Of a stretch of 64,000 bases of DNA, positions 1 to 10,204 are shown in pieces. Within the stretch, counting starts at the first letter, position 1, and every line of letters begins with the position of its first letter. This DNA comes from Devosia oryziradicis. Lineage in GTDB: Bacteria; Pseudomonadota; Alphaproteobacteria; Rhizobiales; Devosiaceae. The DNA lies in contig NZ_CP068047.1 in NCBI RefSeq assembly GCF_016698645.1, forward strand, positions 1,647,001-1,711,000. Direction: 5' to 3'. Under the pieces are notes generated by a model that had not been told where the DNA came from, ran no database searches, and saw only the letters and a program-made list of their open reading frames with translations. The translations under genes and the position numbers were made by a program.

Positions 1-1422
<1,422 letters not shown>

Positions 1423-1435
1423 CATCGGAAAACCA

Positions 1436-3433
1436 ATGAAACCCATGTTGGTCCCCAACGGGGGCAGTATCACCCATCTCGGCGCCACGGTGACCGAGGT
1501 GGGTGTCAACTTTGCCGTCTATTCGGAAAGTGCCACCAACATCTGGGTGTCGATCTTCGACGAGACCGACCAGGAAACAGATCGGTTCGAGCTGGACGTC
1601 CGCCAGGACAATATCTTCGCCGGCCTGGTTTCCGGCCTGGGCGTGGGCACGCGCTATGGGCTGCGCGCCGATGGTCCGTATGATCCGGACCAGGGCTATT
1701 TCTTTGATCCGATGAAGCTGCTGGTCGATCCCTATGCCAAGCGGCTCGACCGTGTCTTCGTGCGCTCGCCCCGTTTGCGGCTGGATCGCTCGGAGGCGGT
1801 GGATACCGCGCCGCTGATCCCCAAGGCCATCGTCGTCGGCCTTGGAAACGAGAACATCCTGCCGCGCAAGAAGGCGCCTGGGATGTTCTACGAGATGAAC
1901 GTGCGTGGCTACACCATGCGTCATCCCGGCGTGCAGGGGCCGTTGCGCGGCACCATTGCGGCGCTGACGACGCAGCGGGTGATCGACCACCTGAAATATA
2001 TCGGCGTCGACACCCTGCAACTGATGCCGACTGCCGCCTGGATCGACGAGGGCCACCTCCCCGTACTGGGCCTGACCAATGCCTGGGGATACAATCCGGT
2101 GGCCTACTCGGCGGTCGACCCACGCCTGGCGCCGCGCGGACCGCAGGAACTGCGGAACATGACCGATCTCTATCGCAAGAACGGCATCTCGGTGATCCTG
2201 GACGTGGTGTACAACCACACCGGCGAAAGCGACGCCAATGGCCCGATGCTCAGCCTGATGGGGCTCGACGCCAAGACCTATTACCGGTTCGTCGAAGTCG
2301 ACGGCAAGCAGCACCTGGTCAACGATACGGGCACGGGCAATACGCTGCGCTGCGATCACCCGGCCACGCAGCGGCTGGTCATCGATTCCTTGCGCTACTG
2401 GGTCGAGGAAATGGGCGTCTCCGGCTTCCGCTTCGACCTGGCGACAGTGCTCGGCCGTGACCCGGGCTTCAACCCGAATGCCGAAATGCTGCAGAAGATC
2501 AAGGCGGACCCGGTGCTCAAGCAGTGCATCCTGGTCGCCGAACCCTGGGATCCGGGTCCGGGTGGCTATGGACTGGGCCAGTTCGGCAAGGAGTTTAAGG
2601 AGCACAACGACACCTATCGCGACGAAATTCGCGAGTTCTGGCGCGGCGAGAACGGCAAGATCGGCGCGCTGGCCGGCAAGGTTGCAGGGTCGGCCGAAAT
2701 CTTCAATTTCGCAGGCCGCAAGCCGAGCCACGGTGTCAATCTGCTGGCCGTGCATGATGGTTTCACGCTGCGCGACCTGGTGAGCTACCAGGACAAGCAC
2801 AACGACGCCAACGGCGAAGGGAACCGGGACGGCCACAATCACAACGCGTCGTGGAATTGCGGTGTCGAGGGCGAGACCGACGACCCCGGCATTATCGCGG
2901 CGCGAAAGCGCGACGTTCGTGCCATGCTGGCGACGCTGCTGCTGTCCCGGGGCGTGCCGCTGCTGCAGCAGGGCGACGAGATGTATCGGACCCAGCACGG
3001 CAACAACAATGCCTATGCCCAGGACAATGAAATCACCTGGGTCGACTGGGAAGGTGCCGATGGAGACCTCGTCGACTTCGTGGCGGCGATGTCCAAGTTC
3101 CGCAAGGCCCACGTGGCATTGACACATGACCACTTCCTGTCCGGCCAGGACAAGGCCGGTATCCGGGACGTGGTCTGGCTGCACCCTGACGGTCGCGAGA
3201 TGAACGAAGGTGACTGGAACGATTCCGGCGCCTCGGTGCTTGGCATGCACCTCCGGCACAAGGATGACGAGGTCCTGGTCTGGTTCAACCGGCGGGTCGA
3301 GCCGGTGGTGGCAAGGTTGCCCGAAGGCGGCTGGCAGGTCGGAATCCTGTCCGAAGCCACCGCCAGTGTCCCCGTCGCGGATGGCACTGCGACACTGTCG
3401 CCTCGCTCGGTCATTGCCCTCGTGCGGGCATGA
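1436..3433 (+). CDS. glgX: Glycogen debranching enzyme GlgX
   Basis: GH13 isoamylase-type enzyme that hydrolyses alpha-1,6 branches in phosphorylase-trimmed glycogen. An N-terminal CBM48-like beta domain precedes the TIM barrel. All four conserved GH13 regions are visible: DVVYNHT near residue 255, FRFDLA with the nucleophile Asp near 331, VAEPWD with the acid Glu near 366, and AVHDGFTL near 438. The frame stays open upstream into pgm. I chose the ATG at 1436 because it lies just after the pgm stop, has a weak GGAAAA upstream and gives a normal N-terminus. The product is about 665 residues. Its last bases overlap the next gene by ATGA. Confidence 0.93.
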   Translation: MKPMLVPNGGSITHLGATVTEVGVNFAVYSESATNIWVSIFDETDQETDRFELDVRQDNIFAGLVSGLGVGTRYGLRADGPYDPDQGYFFDPMKLLVDPYAKRLDRVFVRSPRLRLDRSEAVDTAPLIPKAIVVGLGNENILPRKKAPGMFYEMNVRGYTMRHPGVQGPLRGTIAALTTQRVIDHLKYIGVDTLQLMPTAAWIDEGHLPVLGLTNAWGYNPVAYSAVDPRLAPRGPQELRNMTDLYRKNGISVILDVVYNHTGESDANGPMLSLMGLDAKTYYRFVEVDGKQHLVNDTGTGNTLRCDHPATQRLVIDSLRYWVEEMGVSGFRFDLATVLGRDPGFNPNAEMLQKIKADPVLKQCILVAEPWDPGPGGYGLGQFGKEFKEHNDTYRDEIREFWRGENGKIGALAGKVAGSAEIFNFAGRKPSHGVNLLAVHDGFTLRDLVSYQDKHNDANGEGNRDGHNHNASWNCGVEGETDDPGIIAARKRDVRAMLATLLLSRGVPLLQQGDEMYRTQHGNNNAYAQDNEITWVDWEGADGDLVDFVAAMSKFRKAHVALTHDHFLSGQDKAGIRDVVWLHPDGREMNEGDWNDSGASVLGMHLRHKDDEVLVWFNRRVEPVVARLPEGGWQVGILSEATASVPVADGTATLSPRSVIALVRA

Positions 3434-4158
3434 TCGTCGGACAGCTCAGTGACATCCACGCCGATGGCAGCGCCGAAGCGCTGCAACGGCTGGATGTGGT
3501 GCTGGGCTGGCTGGGACCGCTGCGACCCGACGCAGTCATTGTCAGTGGCGACCTGGCGGAGTCCGATCATCAGCGCAGCTATCGCGCGGTGCGCCAACGG
3601 CTGGAGAACCTCGGCGCACCGTTCTTCGTGGTGCCCGGCAATATGGACGACCACGGCCTCATGATGGAGGCATTCGGCGATCTTTACGGTTGGTCCAGCC
3701 CGCGGCCACTCAATGTCGTTGGTTCGCTGCGTGACCTGCGCCTCATCGGGCTCGACGTGACCGTGTCCGGTGCGCACCATGGCGATGCGCGCCCCGTGCT
3801 GGATTGGCTGTCACGGGAACTCAATTCGGACGACCCCCCAGCACTGATCTTTCAGCATCAGCACCCTTTCAAAACCGGCATCGACGGCAAGGACCGCAAT
3901 ATCTGCTTTGGCGGCGACGAACTTGCCAGGGTGATCGAGAATGCCCGCAGTCCCGTCATTGCGCTGACTTGTGGTCACGTGCACCGGCCCATGTTTACAC
4001 GCTTCGCTGAACGCCCAGCCACTATGGCCCCGTCCGTGGCACGCGCGAACCGGCTGCGACTTGACGGTCGGGAGAGCAATATCAGCGACCCCCCCGGCTT
4101 GCTGGTCCACCACTGGTCTGAGGGCCGCCTGGTCAGCCATGCGGTGGCGGTGCACTAA
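3430..4158 (+). CDS. Metallophosphoesterase, CpdA-like
   Basis: Calcineurin-like phosphoesterase of about 242 residues. The metal ligand motifs of the family appear in order: an N-terminal GQLSDIHADG (DxH), VSGDLAES (GDxxE/D-like), a GNMDDH motif (GNHD equivalent), and a late CGHVHRP (GHxH). This resembles cyclic-AMP phosphodiesterase CpdA and related class III nucleotide phosphodiesterases. The substrate cannot be deduced. It starts in a four-base ATGA overlap with glgX, so it is probably translated from the same message. Its stop overlaps the stop of the convergent acetyltransferase gene. Confidence 0.82.
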   Translation: MIVGQLSDIHADGSAEALQRLDVVLGWLGPLRPDAVIVSGDLAESDHQRSYRAVRQRLENLGAPFFVVPGNMDDHGLMMEAFGDLYGWSSPRPLNVVGSLRDLRLIGLDVTVSGAHHGDARPVLDWLSRELNSDDPPALIFQHQHPFKTGIDGKDRNICFGGDELARVIENARSPVIALTCGHVHRPMFTRFAERPATMAPSVARANRLRLDGRESNISDPPGLLVHHWSEGRLVSHAVAVH

Positions 4159-4622
4159 AGCGGCACTTCGACCATGCCGGCGCGCCGGTATAGGCTGAGG
4201 GCAGGGGCGTTGGCCGCGCCGACCTTGAGATCGACATGCGACAGGCCCCTGTTTCGAAACTCCGCGAAGGCTTCAGCCAGCAGGGCGTCACCAATGCCTC
4301 GGCCGCGCCAGGGTGGCACCACGGCGAGGTCCTTGATGAACCCCGATGTCCAGCACTGCGCGAGGCCGACGGGATTTCCTGCTGCGTCGAGCGCAACAAA
4401 CACCAGCGCCGGATCATATTCGCTGTCCGCGGTGAGCAATGTCCACCAGTCCCCGAAGGCGGGTGGGACAGTGCCGAAGCCGTTCCGATAGGCGTCGGCA
4501 AGAATGGCATGGACCAAGTGCGGGCGGTTTTGGTTCACCCTCGCCGGGCGTATGCCTTCAGGCCATGTGGGGGGTGACAGGGGAGGCACCAGGTCCTTGC
4601 GCATGCGGAGAATAGGGCTCAC
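4155..4622 (-). CDS. GNAT-family N-acetyltransferase
   Basis: Protein of about 150 residues with the GNAT fold. The acetyl-CoA pyrophosphate loop is seen as PPWRGRGIGDAL (Q/RxxGxG/A type), preceded by the beta strand FIKDLAVV and followed by SLYRRAGM near the C-terminus. It transfers an acetyl group from acetyl-CoA to an unknown amine. The frame has TTG at 4628, GTG at 4622 and ATG at 4604 as possible starts and none has a clear ribosome site. GTG is used here as a compromise. It is convergent with the phosphoesterase gene, overlapping by four bases. Confidence 0.8.
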   Translation of the reverse strand: MSPILRMRKDLVPPLSPPTWPEGIRPARVNQNRPHLVHAILADAYRNGFGTVPPAFGDWWTLLTADSEYDPALVFVALDAAGNPVGLAQCWTSGFIKDLAVVPPWRGRGIGDALLAEAFAEFRNRGLSHVDLKVGAANAPALSLYRRAGMVEVPL

Positions 4623-4830
4623 GGACAATCCTTACCAAGGTTACCGATGGTCCACATTTGGAGTGCTTCCATAATCCACCGGAAAGCCGAAATCATGCCC
4701 CGACAATTCCCAAGATCGATCCAAAATCCGCCGTGGCGCGGCAGCGATATAGCACCCGTCGACGCGATGTCACGCCGATGACCGCTCGCAGAACCTGCGG
4801 CCTAATCTCGTAATCGTATGGAGCTTTCAA

Positions 4831-5256
4831 ATGAACCCGATGCGTTCCGTATCGGCGGCAGTGCTGCTCGCTGCCATTGTTGCTGTTCCCGGCACCGCCG
4901 CCTTCGCTGCCACGATGCCGGCGGATACCGCCAAGCTGACCGTTGGCGCCAAGACCGACCTTGTCCCCGTGGGTAACCTGGTGGACATGATCGGCAGCTG
5001 GACGGCCGGCGACCTGGCCTTCCTCGACAAGGCGACCAGCATCAAGACCTACGATACCAAGGCACTCTACCCGGCGGCCGAGCAGGCCAAGATCGCGAGC
5101 GCGGAAACTGCCAAGGCGAGCCAGCTGGGCAAGTTCCGTGAGGCCATCCGGTCCGATGCCGCACTCAATGGCTGGTTTGCCGCCAACCACATCGACGTCA
5201 ACCGGGTGATCGCCGTGGCCGATCCGCACGGCAATCCCGAGATTTTCCTGTACTAG
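4831..5256 (+). CDS. Exported protein of unknown function
   Basis: Small protein of 141 residues with a clear Sec signal peptide: a short basic start, a hydrophobic run rich in Ala, Val and Leu, and a probable cleavage after AAFA around residue 26. The mature part is soluble, Ala- and Lys-rich, and contains no cysteine. I do not recognise the family. The two genes nearest are on the opposite strand, so it appears monocistronic. A good intrinsic terminator follows at 5323. Periplasmic location is inferred from the signal peptide. Confidence 0.75.
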   Translation: MNPMRSVSAAVLLAAIVAVPGTAAFAATMPADTAKLTVGAKTDLVPVGNLVDMIGSWTAGDLAFLDKATSIKTYDTKALYPAAEQAKIASAETAKASQLGKFREAIRSDAALNGWFAANHIDVNRVIAVADPHGNPEIFLY

Positions 5257-5322
5257 GGCGCCTGTACCCCGGGCCTTGCCAGCCCGCGCCCTGAGCCTGG
5301 TGCGTCCCCGAGCCAGGCCAAC

Positions 5323-5353
5323 GCGCCGGATCCTGAAGGGTCCGGCGCTTTTG
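5323..5353 (+). terminator. Intrinsic terminator after the exported protein gene
   Basis: GC-rich inverted repeat GCGCCGGATCC / GGGTCCGGCGC with a TGAA loop, followed by TTTT and TGT. It lies about 70 bases past the stop at 5256 and before the convergent ureG stop at 5380. Confidence 0.8.
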
Positions 5354-5379
5354 TGTTACGCTGAGCCGTTGCGCAGAAC

Positions 5380-6012
5380 TTATTCGGCCGCCTGGCTATC
5401 CACGAAACCGCCGGTTTTTTCGATCCAGTCGATGATCTGGTCCAGGCTTTCGCGGCGCAGCAGGTCGGTGAAGACATAGGGGCGTCCGTCGCGGACCTTC
5501 CGGGTGTCGCTTTCCATCACTTCGAGACTTGCGCCGACATAGGGAGCCAGGTCGGTATGGGTAATGACCAGCAGGTCGGAGCGCGAGATGGCCGGGCCGC
5601 CCTTGCGCGGCACCTTTTCGCCCTGGGCGACCGAGATCACATAGATGGTGATGTCGGCAAGGTCGGGCGAGAAAGTGGCCGCGAGATTATCCCCGCCACT
5701 CTCGATCAGGATGATGTCGAGGTCGGGGAACTTGCGATTGAGATCGTCGATGGCCGCCAGGTTCAGCGAGGCGTCCTCGCGGATGGCGGTATGGGGACAG
5801 CCGCCCGTTTCGACGCCGACGATGCGGTCTTCCGAGATAGCCTGGACACGCGCCAGGATCATCGCGTCCTCGCGAGTGTAGATGTCGTTGGTGACGACGG
5901 CCATCGAGTAGCGATCGCGCATTGCCTTGAGCAGCATTTCGCACAGCGTCGTCTTGCCCGAGCCGACGGGGCCGCCAATGCCGATGCGCAGGGGACCGTT
6001 GAGAGATTTCAT
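5380..6012 (-). CDS. ureG: Urease accessory GTPase UreG
   Basis: SIMIBI-class GTPase that delivers nickel to apo-urease together with UreD and UreF. Length 210 residues is normal. The P-loop [10 protein letters not shown] is at 13-22, the CPH metal-binding motif at 72-74 (Cys72, His74) and [13 protein letters not shown] around 104-116. The base-specificity G4 motif, usually NKxD followed by LAP in this family, reads THTD at 151-154. The surrounding residues are entirely normal (see findings). The gene is last in the ureE-ureF-DUF3995-ureG run. Its start overlaps the membrane-protein gene by four bases, so translation is probably coupled. Confidence 0.97.
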   Translation of the reverse strand: MKSLNGPLRIGIGGPVGSGKTTLCEMLLKAMRDRYSMAVVTNDIYTREDAMILARVQAISEDRIVGVETGGCPHTAIREDASLNLAAIDDLNRKFPDLDIILIESGGDNLAATFSPDLADITIYVISVAQGEKVPRKGGPAISRSDLLVITHTDLAPYVGASLEVMESDTRKVRDGRPYVFTDLLRRESLDQIIDWIEKTGGFVDSQAAE

Positions 6013-6440
6013 AGCAGCCTCAGGATGACGAGTGCGACAAAGCCCAGGCCCAGGAACAGGCAGAGCGGGGAATAGACCCTGGTGTCATTGAGCCGGAAGT
6101 TTGGTTCAGGCGTCTTGTGCGCCCACCAGGCGGTGTAGCCAATGACGCCGCGAGCGAGGAACACGGCTGCGAGCGGCAGGCCGAGCAGGCTCAAAGGAAG
6201 ACCGCCGCTGTCATGATCGGCGAGGGCCAGGGCCATGATCCCAGCGGCGAGGGTGGCCACCGCCACCGCGAATGAGGCAAGGCGCGGCGGCATGCGCTCG
6301 ATGCCCTCGAAGCCCACCACGGTCTGGGCCAGCAACTTCTCGCTGCGGATGGGCCATGTGCGGCCGATGGACCAGAGGAAGTGGGCCGTGGAGACCGCCA
6401 GCAGGACGATGAACATGAAGGCGGCGATCAGCATGCTCAT
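6009..6440 (-). CDS. DUF3995-like four-helix membrane protein in the urease operon
   Basis: Integral membrane protein of 143 residues with four hydrophobic segments, roughly residues 1-22, 57-75, 82-100 and 126-143. A conserved-looking [11 protein letters not shown] follows the first helix, with [11 protein letters not shown] near residue 110. This pattern resembles the DUF3995 family. It has four-base overlaps with both ureF upstream and ureG downstream, so it is co-expressed with the urease maturation genes. No function is established to my knowledge. A role in nickel or urea/ammonia movement would be speculation from position. Confidence 0.8.
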   Translation of the reverse strand: MSMLIAAFMFIVLLAVSTAHFLWSIGRTWPIRSEKLLAQTVVGFEGIERMPPRLASFAVAVATLAAGIMALALADHDSGGLPLSLLGLPLAAVFLARGVIGYTAWWAHKTPEPNFRLNDTRVYSPLCLFLGLGFVALVILRLL

Positions 6441-7099
6441 GAGCGGAAAATTCTCGTGGTCAGGGTTTCATGGGACATCTGGGCAATATCCGCGGCGTAG
6501 GCTACCGAGCCAATATCGTCGAGTGCGGCATGCTGGCACATCTCTGCTACCGAGGCTATTTCCGGCTCGAGATCGGCCATGATGGCGAGCCCATCGGACT
6601 GGCCGATCGGCACCAGGCGAACCGCGACCGATACCTGACCGTGGACGCTCGCCGTAAGCCAGGCGAGCAGTGCCGCGTTTACGGCAATGCCATGGCCGCC
6701 AGTAATTGCGCCGACGGCGATGGGATAGGGGCAGGGAGTCGGCATATTGGCGAGGACCGGTGTGGGCCAGGCGCGCGCCGCCGTGGCAAAGGCGGACCCG
6801 GTAGTCGTCGTCTCCTCGTGGCGTTCGCGCGCCGGGGTCAGGGCCAGGCAGAGATCGGCCAGGTCGCGGAGCTCCGTTGCATCGTGGGCAGCACGGTGGG
6901 CATGAGCGAACAGGATGGCATCGGTGCGAAGGCTCCCGTGGGAGAGCATGCCCCGGACCCAGGCTTGCGTGGTTGACCGGTCGTGTACCGTGCCTGACGC
7001 AATGGCGGATTCGAGGCCCGCAGACCAGGCGAATGCGCCGACTGGAAAGGCTGGAGAGAGCCAAGTCAGCAGTTTCTGCAGATCGCTGGTTTGGCTCAT
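6437..7099 (-). CDS. ureF: Urease accessory protein UreF
   Basis: All-helical nickel-incorporation chaperone of 220 residues that bridges UreD-urease and UreG. The N-terminal LSPAFPVGAFAWSAGLE signature, typical of UreF, is at residues 14-30. Later the sequence carries YPIAVG and HGIAVNAALLAWL, also typical. It overlaps ureE upstream and the DUF3995-like gene downstream by four bases each, so all four genes form one tightly coupled minus-strand unit. Confidence 0.95.
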   Translation of the reverse strand: MSQTSDLQKLLTWLSPAFPVGAFAWSAGLESAIASGTVHDRSTTQAWVRGMLSHGSLRTDAILFAHAHRAAHDATELRDLADLCLALTPARERHEETTTTGSAFATAARAWPTPVLANMPTPCPYPIAVGAITGGHGIAVNAALLAWLTASVHGQVSVAVRLVPIGQSDGLAIMADLEPEIASVAEMCQHAALDDIGSVAYAADIAQMSHETLTTRIFRS

Positions 7100-7566
7100 C
7101 GCGCCAGCAGGGCGTGGCCGTGGCCCTGGTCGCCATGGCTGTGATAGGCGCCGTGTTCGGCGAAGAACGGTTCGGTGACATCGCTCACGGCGGCGCCCAG
7201 GCCTATCAGCATGGCCTTAAGCACGTGGTCGCGCTTGATCAGGATGCGGTCCGCTTCGAGTTGGGCCGAGGTGTGACGATTGCCGATATGCCAGGCAAGG
7301 CGCACCAGATGGGCAGCGTCGCGACCGCGCACTTCGTAGAGCAGTTCCTCGGCGGCAACAACGCCCGCAAGCCGCCCGTCTTCGAGCTCGAGCGCGCTGT
7401 TGGGCTCCAGCGTGATGGTCTGGGGGAAGTCGACCATCACTTCGTCGCCACGCGTAAGGCGCAGCAGCTTGCGGCGCAGGCGGCGTTCGCTGTGGTCCAG
7501 GATCACCGTATCATAAGGAAGGCCGCGTCCATGATCGGGCGGCAGGAGGGAAACGACGCGCAGCAT
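7096..7566 (-). CDS. ureE: Urease accessory protein UreE (nickel metallochaperone)
   Basis: Nickel carrier of 156 residues. The N-terminal peptide-binding domain ends in WHIGNRH. The metal-binding domain contains RDHVLKAML with the bridging His expected at the dimer interface. A short His-containing tail (HGAYHSHGDQGHGH) can hold extra nickel. That tail is modest compared with the poly-His tails of Klebsiella-type UreE. It is the first gene of the ureE-F-DUF3995-G unit. I see no convincing promoter in the 139 bases upstream, which lie after the MliC-like gene. Confidence 0.95.
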   Translation of the reverse strand: MLRVVSLLPPDHGRGLPYDTVILDHSERRLRRKLLRLTRGDEVMVDFPQTITLEPNSALELEDGRLAGVVAAEELLYEVRGRDAAHLVRLAWHIGNRHTSAQLEADRILIKRDHVLKAMLIGLGAAVSDVTEPFFAEHGAYHSHGDQGHGHALLAR

Positions 7567-7705
7567 TGGCTCGGGCAGTCCGTGATCGAAGTCACCTTAC
7601 CGTATAGAAAAACCTGCCTGTCCAACAGGTGCGATGGACGATGTGCAGCTATACGGCGATGAGATGGTTGGGGCCTGTCGACCGAGCCAAGTTCGATGGC
7701 GGCCG

Positions 7706-8089
7706 CTAGGGCGTATTGGTCATCTCCGAACAGGTGAGTACTGGTTCTGCGTCATCGCCCAATGTCGCGTCATAAAGGCTAGCGTCGGCGCCCTTAGTCC
7801 ACCAAACCCATTGGCCGGCGGCGTATCGGGCGCCCGAGGCCGCGACGACGGATGCAAAGACGAGAGGCTCCGGTTCCCCCTCTATAGGGACCAGGGCGAG
7901 GAAATTCGGCGCGGCGTTGATGTAGGTGACGCTGAAGGGTTCGCCGGCCGAGCAGTCGTACTGCATCACCCGGCGCTCGAAATCGGATTGCGGATTCAAC
8001 TCGATCTGCAGTGAAGCCTGGGTGGCGAGTGCGGCGGTGGGCGCGAGCATGCTGGCGGTGAGCAGGGCGACGAGGGTGGACTTGATCAT
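7706..8089 (-). CDS. MliC-family lysozyme-inhibitor-like protein
   Basis: Small exported protein of about 127 residues. After a signal peptide (MIKSTLVALLTASML...) the mature part has the MliC pattern: YDCSAGEPFSVTY, then SGARYAAGQWVWWTKGADASLY and a final LTCSE. The two cysteines probably form a disulfide. MliC proteins bind and block c-type lysozyme in the periplasm or outer membrane. No lipobox is evident, so this looks soluble. The ATG at 8089 is chosen because GGAG lies six bases upstream; longer in-frame starts lack this. It is intercalated between the two halves of the urease cluster. Confidence 0.78.
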   Translation of the reverse strand: MIKSTLVALLTASMLAPTAALATQASLQIELNPQSDFERRVMQYDCSAGEPFSVTYINAAPNFLALVPIEGEPEPLVFASVVAASGARYAAGQWVWWTKGADASLYDATLGDDAEPVLTCSEMTNTP

Positions 8090-8159
8090 CACGATCTCCA
8101 TTGCAGTTCGGACCATGCTGCCGGCGACCCGCGGCGGAATTGGGTCAGACCGTTTCGGA

Positions 8160-8633
8160 TCAGGCGAGGTAGACAATGAGCAAGGCGCCGATGATGGCAA
8201 CCACGTCTTCGGTGAGCGCAGCTGGCAAGTCGCGCCCGAAAGCGCGCGCCAGGGTAGCGCGCAGGCTGGCGCCACCCAGCGTGCCGATAACTGCGCCGAC
8301 CGCCCCGGCAATGCCGCCGGCGATGAGGTAGGTCAGGCTCTCCCCATTGGGTACGACGGCCAGGCAAGCGCCCGCGAATAGACCCGCTAGGATGCGGACG
8401 CCGAATTGCGGTGGCGTCTTGCGGCTAGGAGTGCGCGGCAGCTTGTCGTTGACGATCTCGGCTGCAGCAAAGGCAATGAAAAGCCAGAGCGCGATTGGCG
8501 CGAGCAGAAAGGCGAATGTCGTGCCTTCCAGATAGATCCAGCCAAGGGCCCCGCCAATGGCAAGCGCCGCGATTGGCGTGACGGCACGAAGGCCGGCGAC
8601 GATACCAATAAGAATTGCCAGAACGTAGATCAT
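8160..8633 (-). CDS. DUF4126-like membrane protein
   Basis: Hydrophobic protein of 157 residues with about four to five membrane segments, Gly- and Ala-rich. Its start MIYVLAILIGIVAGLRAVTPIA and the later KTPPQFGVRILAG / GGASLRATL elements fit the DUF4126 family of predicted small integral membrane proteins. Function is unknown. It lies 62 bases downstream of the SDR gene on the same strand and may be co-transcribed with it. Confidence 0.72.
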   Translation of the reverse strand: MIYVLAILIGIVAGLRAVTPIAALAIGGALGWIYLEGTTFAFLLAPIALWLFIAFAAAEIVNDKLPRTPSRKTPPQFGVRILAGLFAGACLAVVPNGESLTYLIAGGIAGAVGAVIGTLGGASLRATLARAFGRDLPAALTEDVVAIIGALLIVYLA

Positions 8634-8695
8634 TTGCGGTGCCCCGGTTGACGCTGGGACTCAGCCTGCGTCAGCCGCGCGCGCCTGTCGAGAGG

Positions 8696-9532
8696 CTAAA
8701 GCGTCAACGGGACAGGTCGTTTCCCGTCGATGTCGGCAATGTCGTATTCCTGCGCCAGGGCAGCGGCGACATGGACGCCACCGGACTTGTCCATGAGCGC
8801 TGCGTCACGCCAGAGGCCGGCGATGACATGGCCGATGAACTGCGGGGATTCCGAATTGCTCATGTCGAAATACTCGGCGTTGCGCATGACCGCCTCGGTG
8901 CGGACGAGGCCGGGGTAGAGCGAAATCGCGGCCACGCCGTGTGGGCGAAGATCGTGTGCGAAGTCGGCGGCCATCTTGTCGGCGGCGGCCTTGGCGATGC
9001 CGTAGATGGCGTTGCCGTCATAGCGTTGGGCGGCCCAGAAGGAGATGTTGACGACAAGGCCCGACCGGCGTGCCACCATGCCGGGAGCCACGGCGCGTGC
9101 AGAGACAAAGGCCGCTCGTAGAGCGACGTCCATCATGCTCCGCCAGCGCCACATGGGCTGCTCCCAGAACGGTCGGATCCAGGTGAAGTCCTCACCCTCA
9201 ACCATGTTCTCGTAGCCAGGCCAGGCGTTGTTGACCAGAATGTCAATGGGACCATCAGTAGCGACGGTATCGGCAACCGCGCGCTCAGTTTGCGCATCGT
9301 CGGCATGATCGCAGACATGGATGGTCAGCGTGCCAGGTAGGGACGCTGCTTCAACCTGAAGGCCATCGAGGGAGCCCTCGAGCTGGGGATGGACTGCGGC
9401 CTGGCTGTCGGTGACGGTGCGCCCGGTGACATGCACCCGGGCTCCTTCCGCCAGCAGGGTCAGCGCAATGCCCCGCCCGATCCCGCGACTGGCGCCCGTG
9501 ACCAGACAGACCGCGTTGTTGGTATTGCCCAT
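8696..9532 (-). CDS. Short-chain dehydrogenase/reductase
   Basis: NAD(P)-dependent SDR of 278 residues. The Rossmann signature TGASRGIGRGIAL is at the N-terminus, NNAWPG replaces the usual NNAG motif, and the catalytic motif reads YGIAKAAADK (YxxxK). The start at 9532 is fixed by a strong GGAGG seven bases upstream. The upstream extension in the open frame (CSCYVPSES...) is not credible. The substrate is unknown. It is transcribed away from the divergent two-gene unit starting at 9674. Confidence 0.85.
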   Translation of the reverse strand: MGNTNNAVCLVTGASRGIGRGIALTLLAEGARVHVTGRTVTDSQAAVHPQLEGSLDGLQVEAASLPGTLTIHVCDHADDAQTERAVADTVATDGPIDILVNNAWPGYENMVEGEDFTWIRPFWEQPMWRWRSMMDVALRAAFVSARAVAPGMVARRSGLVVNISFWAAQRYDGNAIYGIAKAAADKMAADFAHDLRPHGVAAISLYPGLVRTEAVMRNAEYFDMSNSESPQFIGHVIAGLWRDAALMDKSGGVHVAAALAQEYDIADIDGKRPVPLTL

Positions 9533-9673
9533 TGCCAGTCCTCCCGACTCGGATGGAACATAGCATGAACACTGCGATTGAACACGAGCCACTGCGCGCC
9601 GCGTTGCGTATTCGTACTAAGTTCATTTCCCACACGAAATAAAGCGACATCGGCAGCACTCACGGGGGTGCAA

Positions 9674-10201
9674 ATGGCGGTTGGCGTCGAAAAACTGGAA
9701 GAGCTGCTGGAGCGCGGACTTTTCTCCACCATGCGGGCAAGCAATATCGACCTCGGTACCGGGCCGCTCTGCTCGGAATTCCACGCTATCCTGCGTAAAT
9801 TTCTCAACAGTATCGCGCGGCAATACCAGCCGGAGATCGATAGGCTGCTGCAGCAGGCGGTCACGCGTCACACCGAGACGGACCTGATCTCGTGGGTGGT
9901 TGCGGAAATGCGGAATCTGCAGTCGATTGCCTTTCAGAACTTCTACCACCGCATCTGCCACCACGAAAACCTCAATGCGGGTCAGCATCGCGTCGATTGC
10001 GTCATCGCGCATTCGCATGCCTACGCCCTATCTCAGGTTTTTCAGGAGGCCGTGGCGCAATGGAAAGAGGGGCATGCGGTACCGCCTTCGTCGCCAAAAT
10101 ACGTGCGAAGGTGGCATAGCCGCGACTGGGCGCCATGGCTGATCGACCTGTTTTTCCCGCATGACGATGATCCTCCCACTGGCCGACACAGGGCAGCCTA
10201 G
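9674..10201 (+). CDS. Hypothetical protein, first of a two-gene unit
   Basis: Protein of about 175 residues that I do not recognise. It is soluble, mostly helical in appearance, rich in His, Gln and aromatic residues, with HRICHHENLNAGQH near the middle and a Trp/Pro-rich C-terminus (RDWAPWLIDLFFPHDDD). No signal peptide or membrane segment is evident. I start it at the ATG at 9674, preceded by GGGGGTG; the frame is open 96 bases further upstream. It ends three bases before the following membrane-protein gene, so the two are probably translated from one message. Confidence 0.6.
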   Translation: MAVGVEKLEELLERGLFSTMRASNIDLGTGPLCSEFHAILRKFLNSIARQYQPEIDRLLQQAVTRHTETDLISWVVAEMRNLQSIAFQNFYHRICHHENLNAGQHRVDCVIAHSHAYALSQVFQEAVAQWKEGHAVPPSSPKYVRRWHSRDWAPWLIDLFFPHDDDPPTGRHRAA

Positions 10202-10204
10202 CCG

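Noticed and set aside
7567..7705. Promoter for ureE
   Set aside because: TTGGAC and TATACG are present but only 13 bases apart. I could not find a credible pair.
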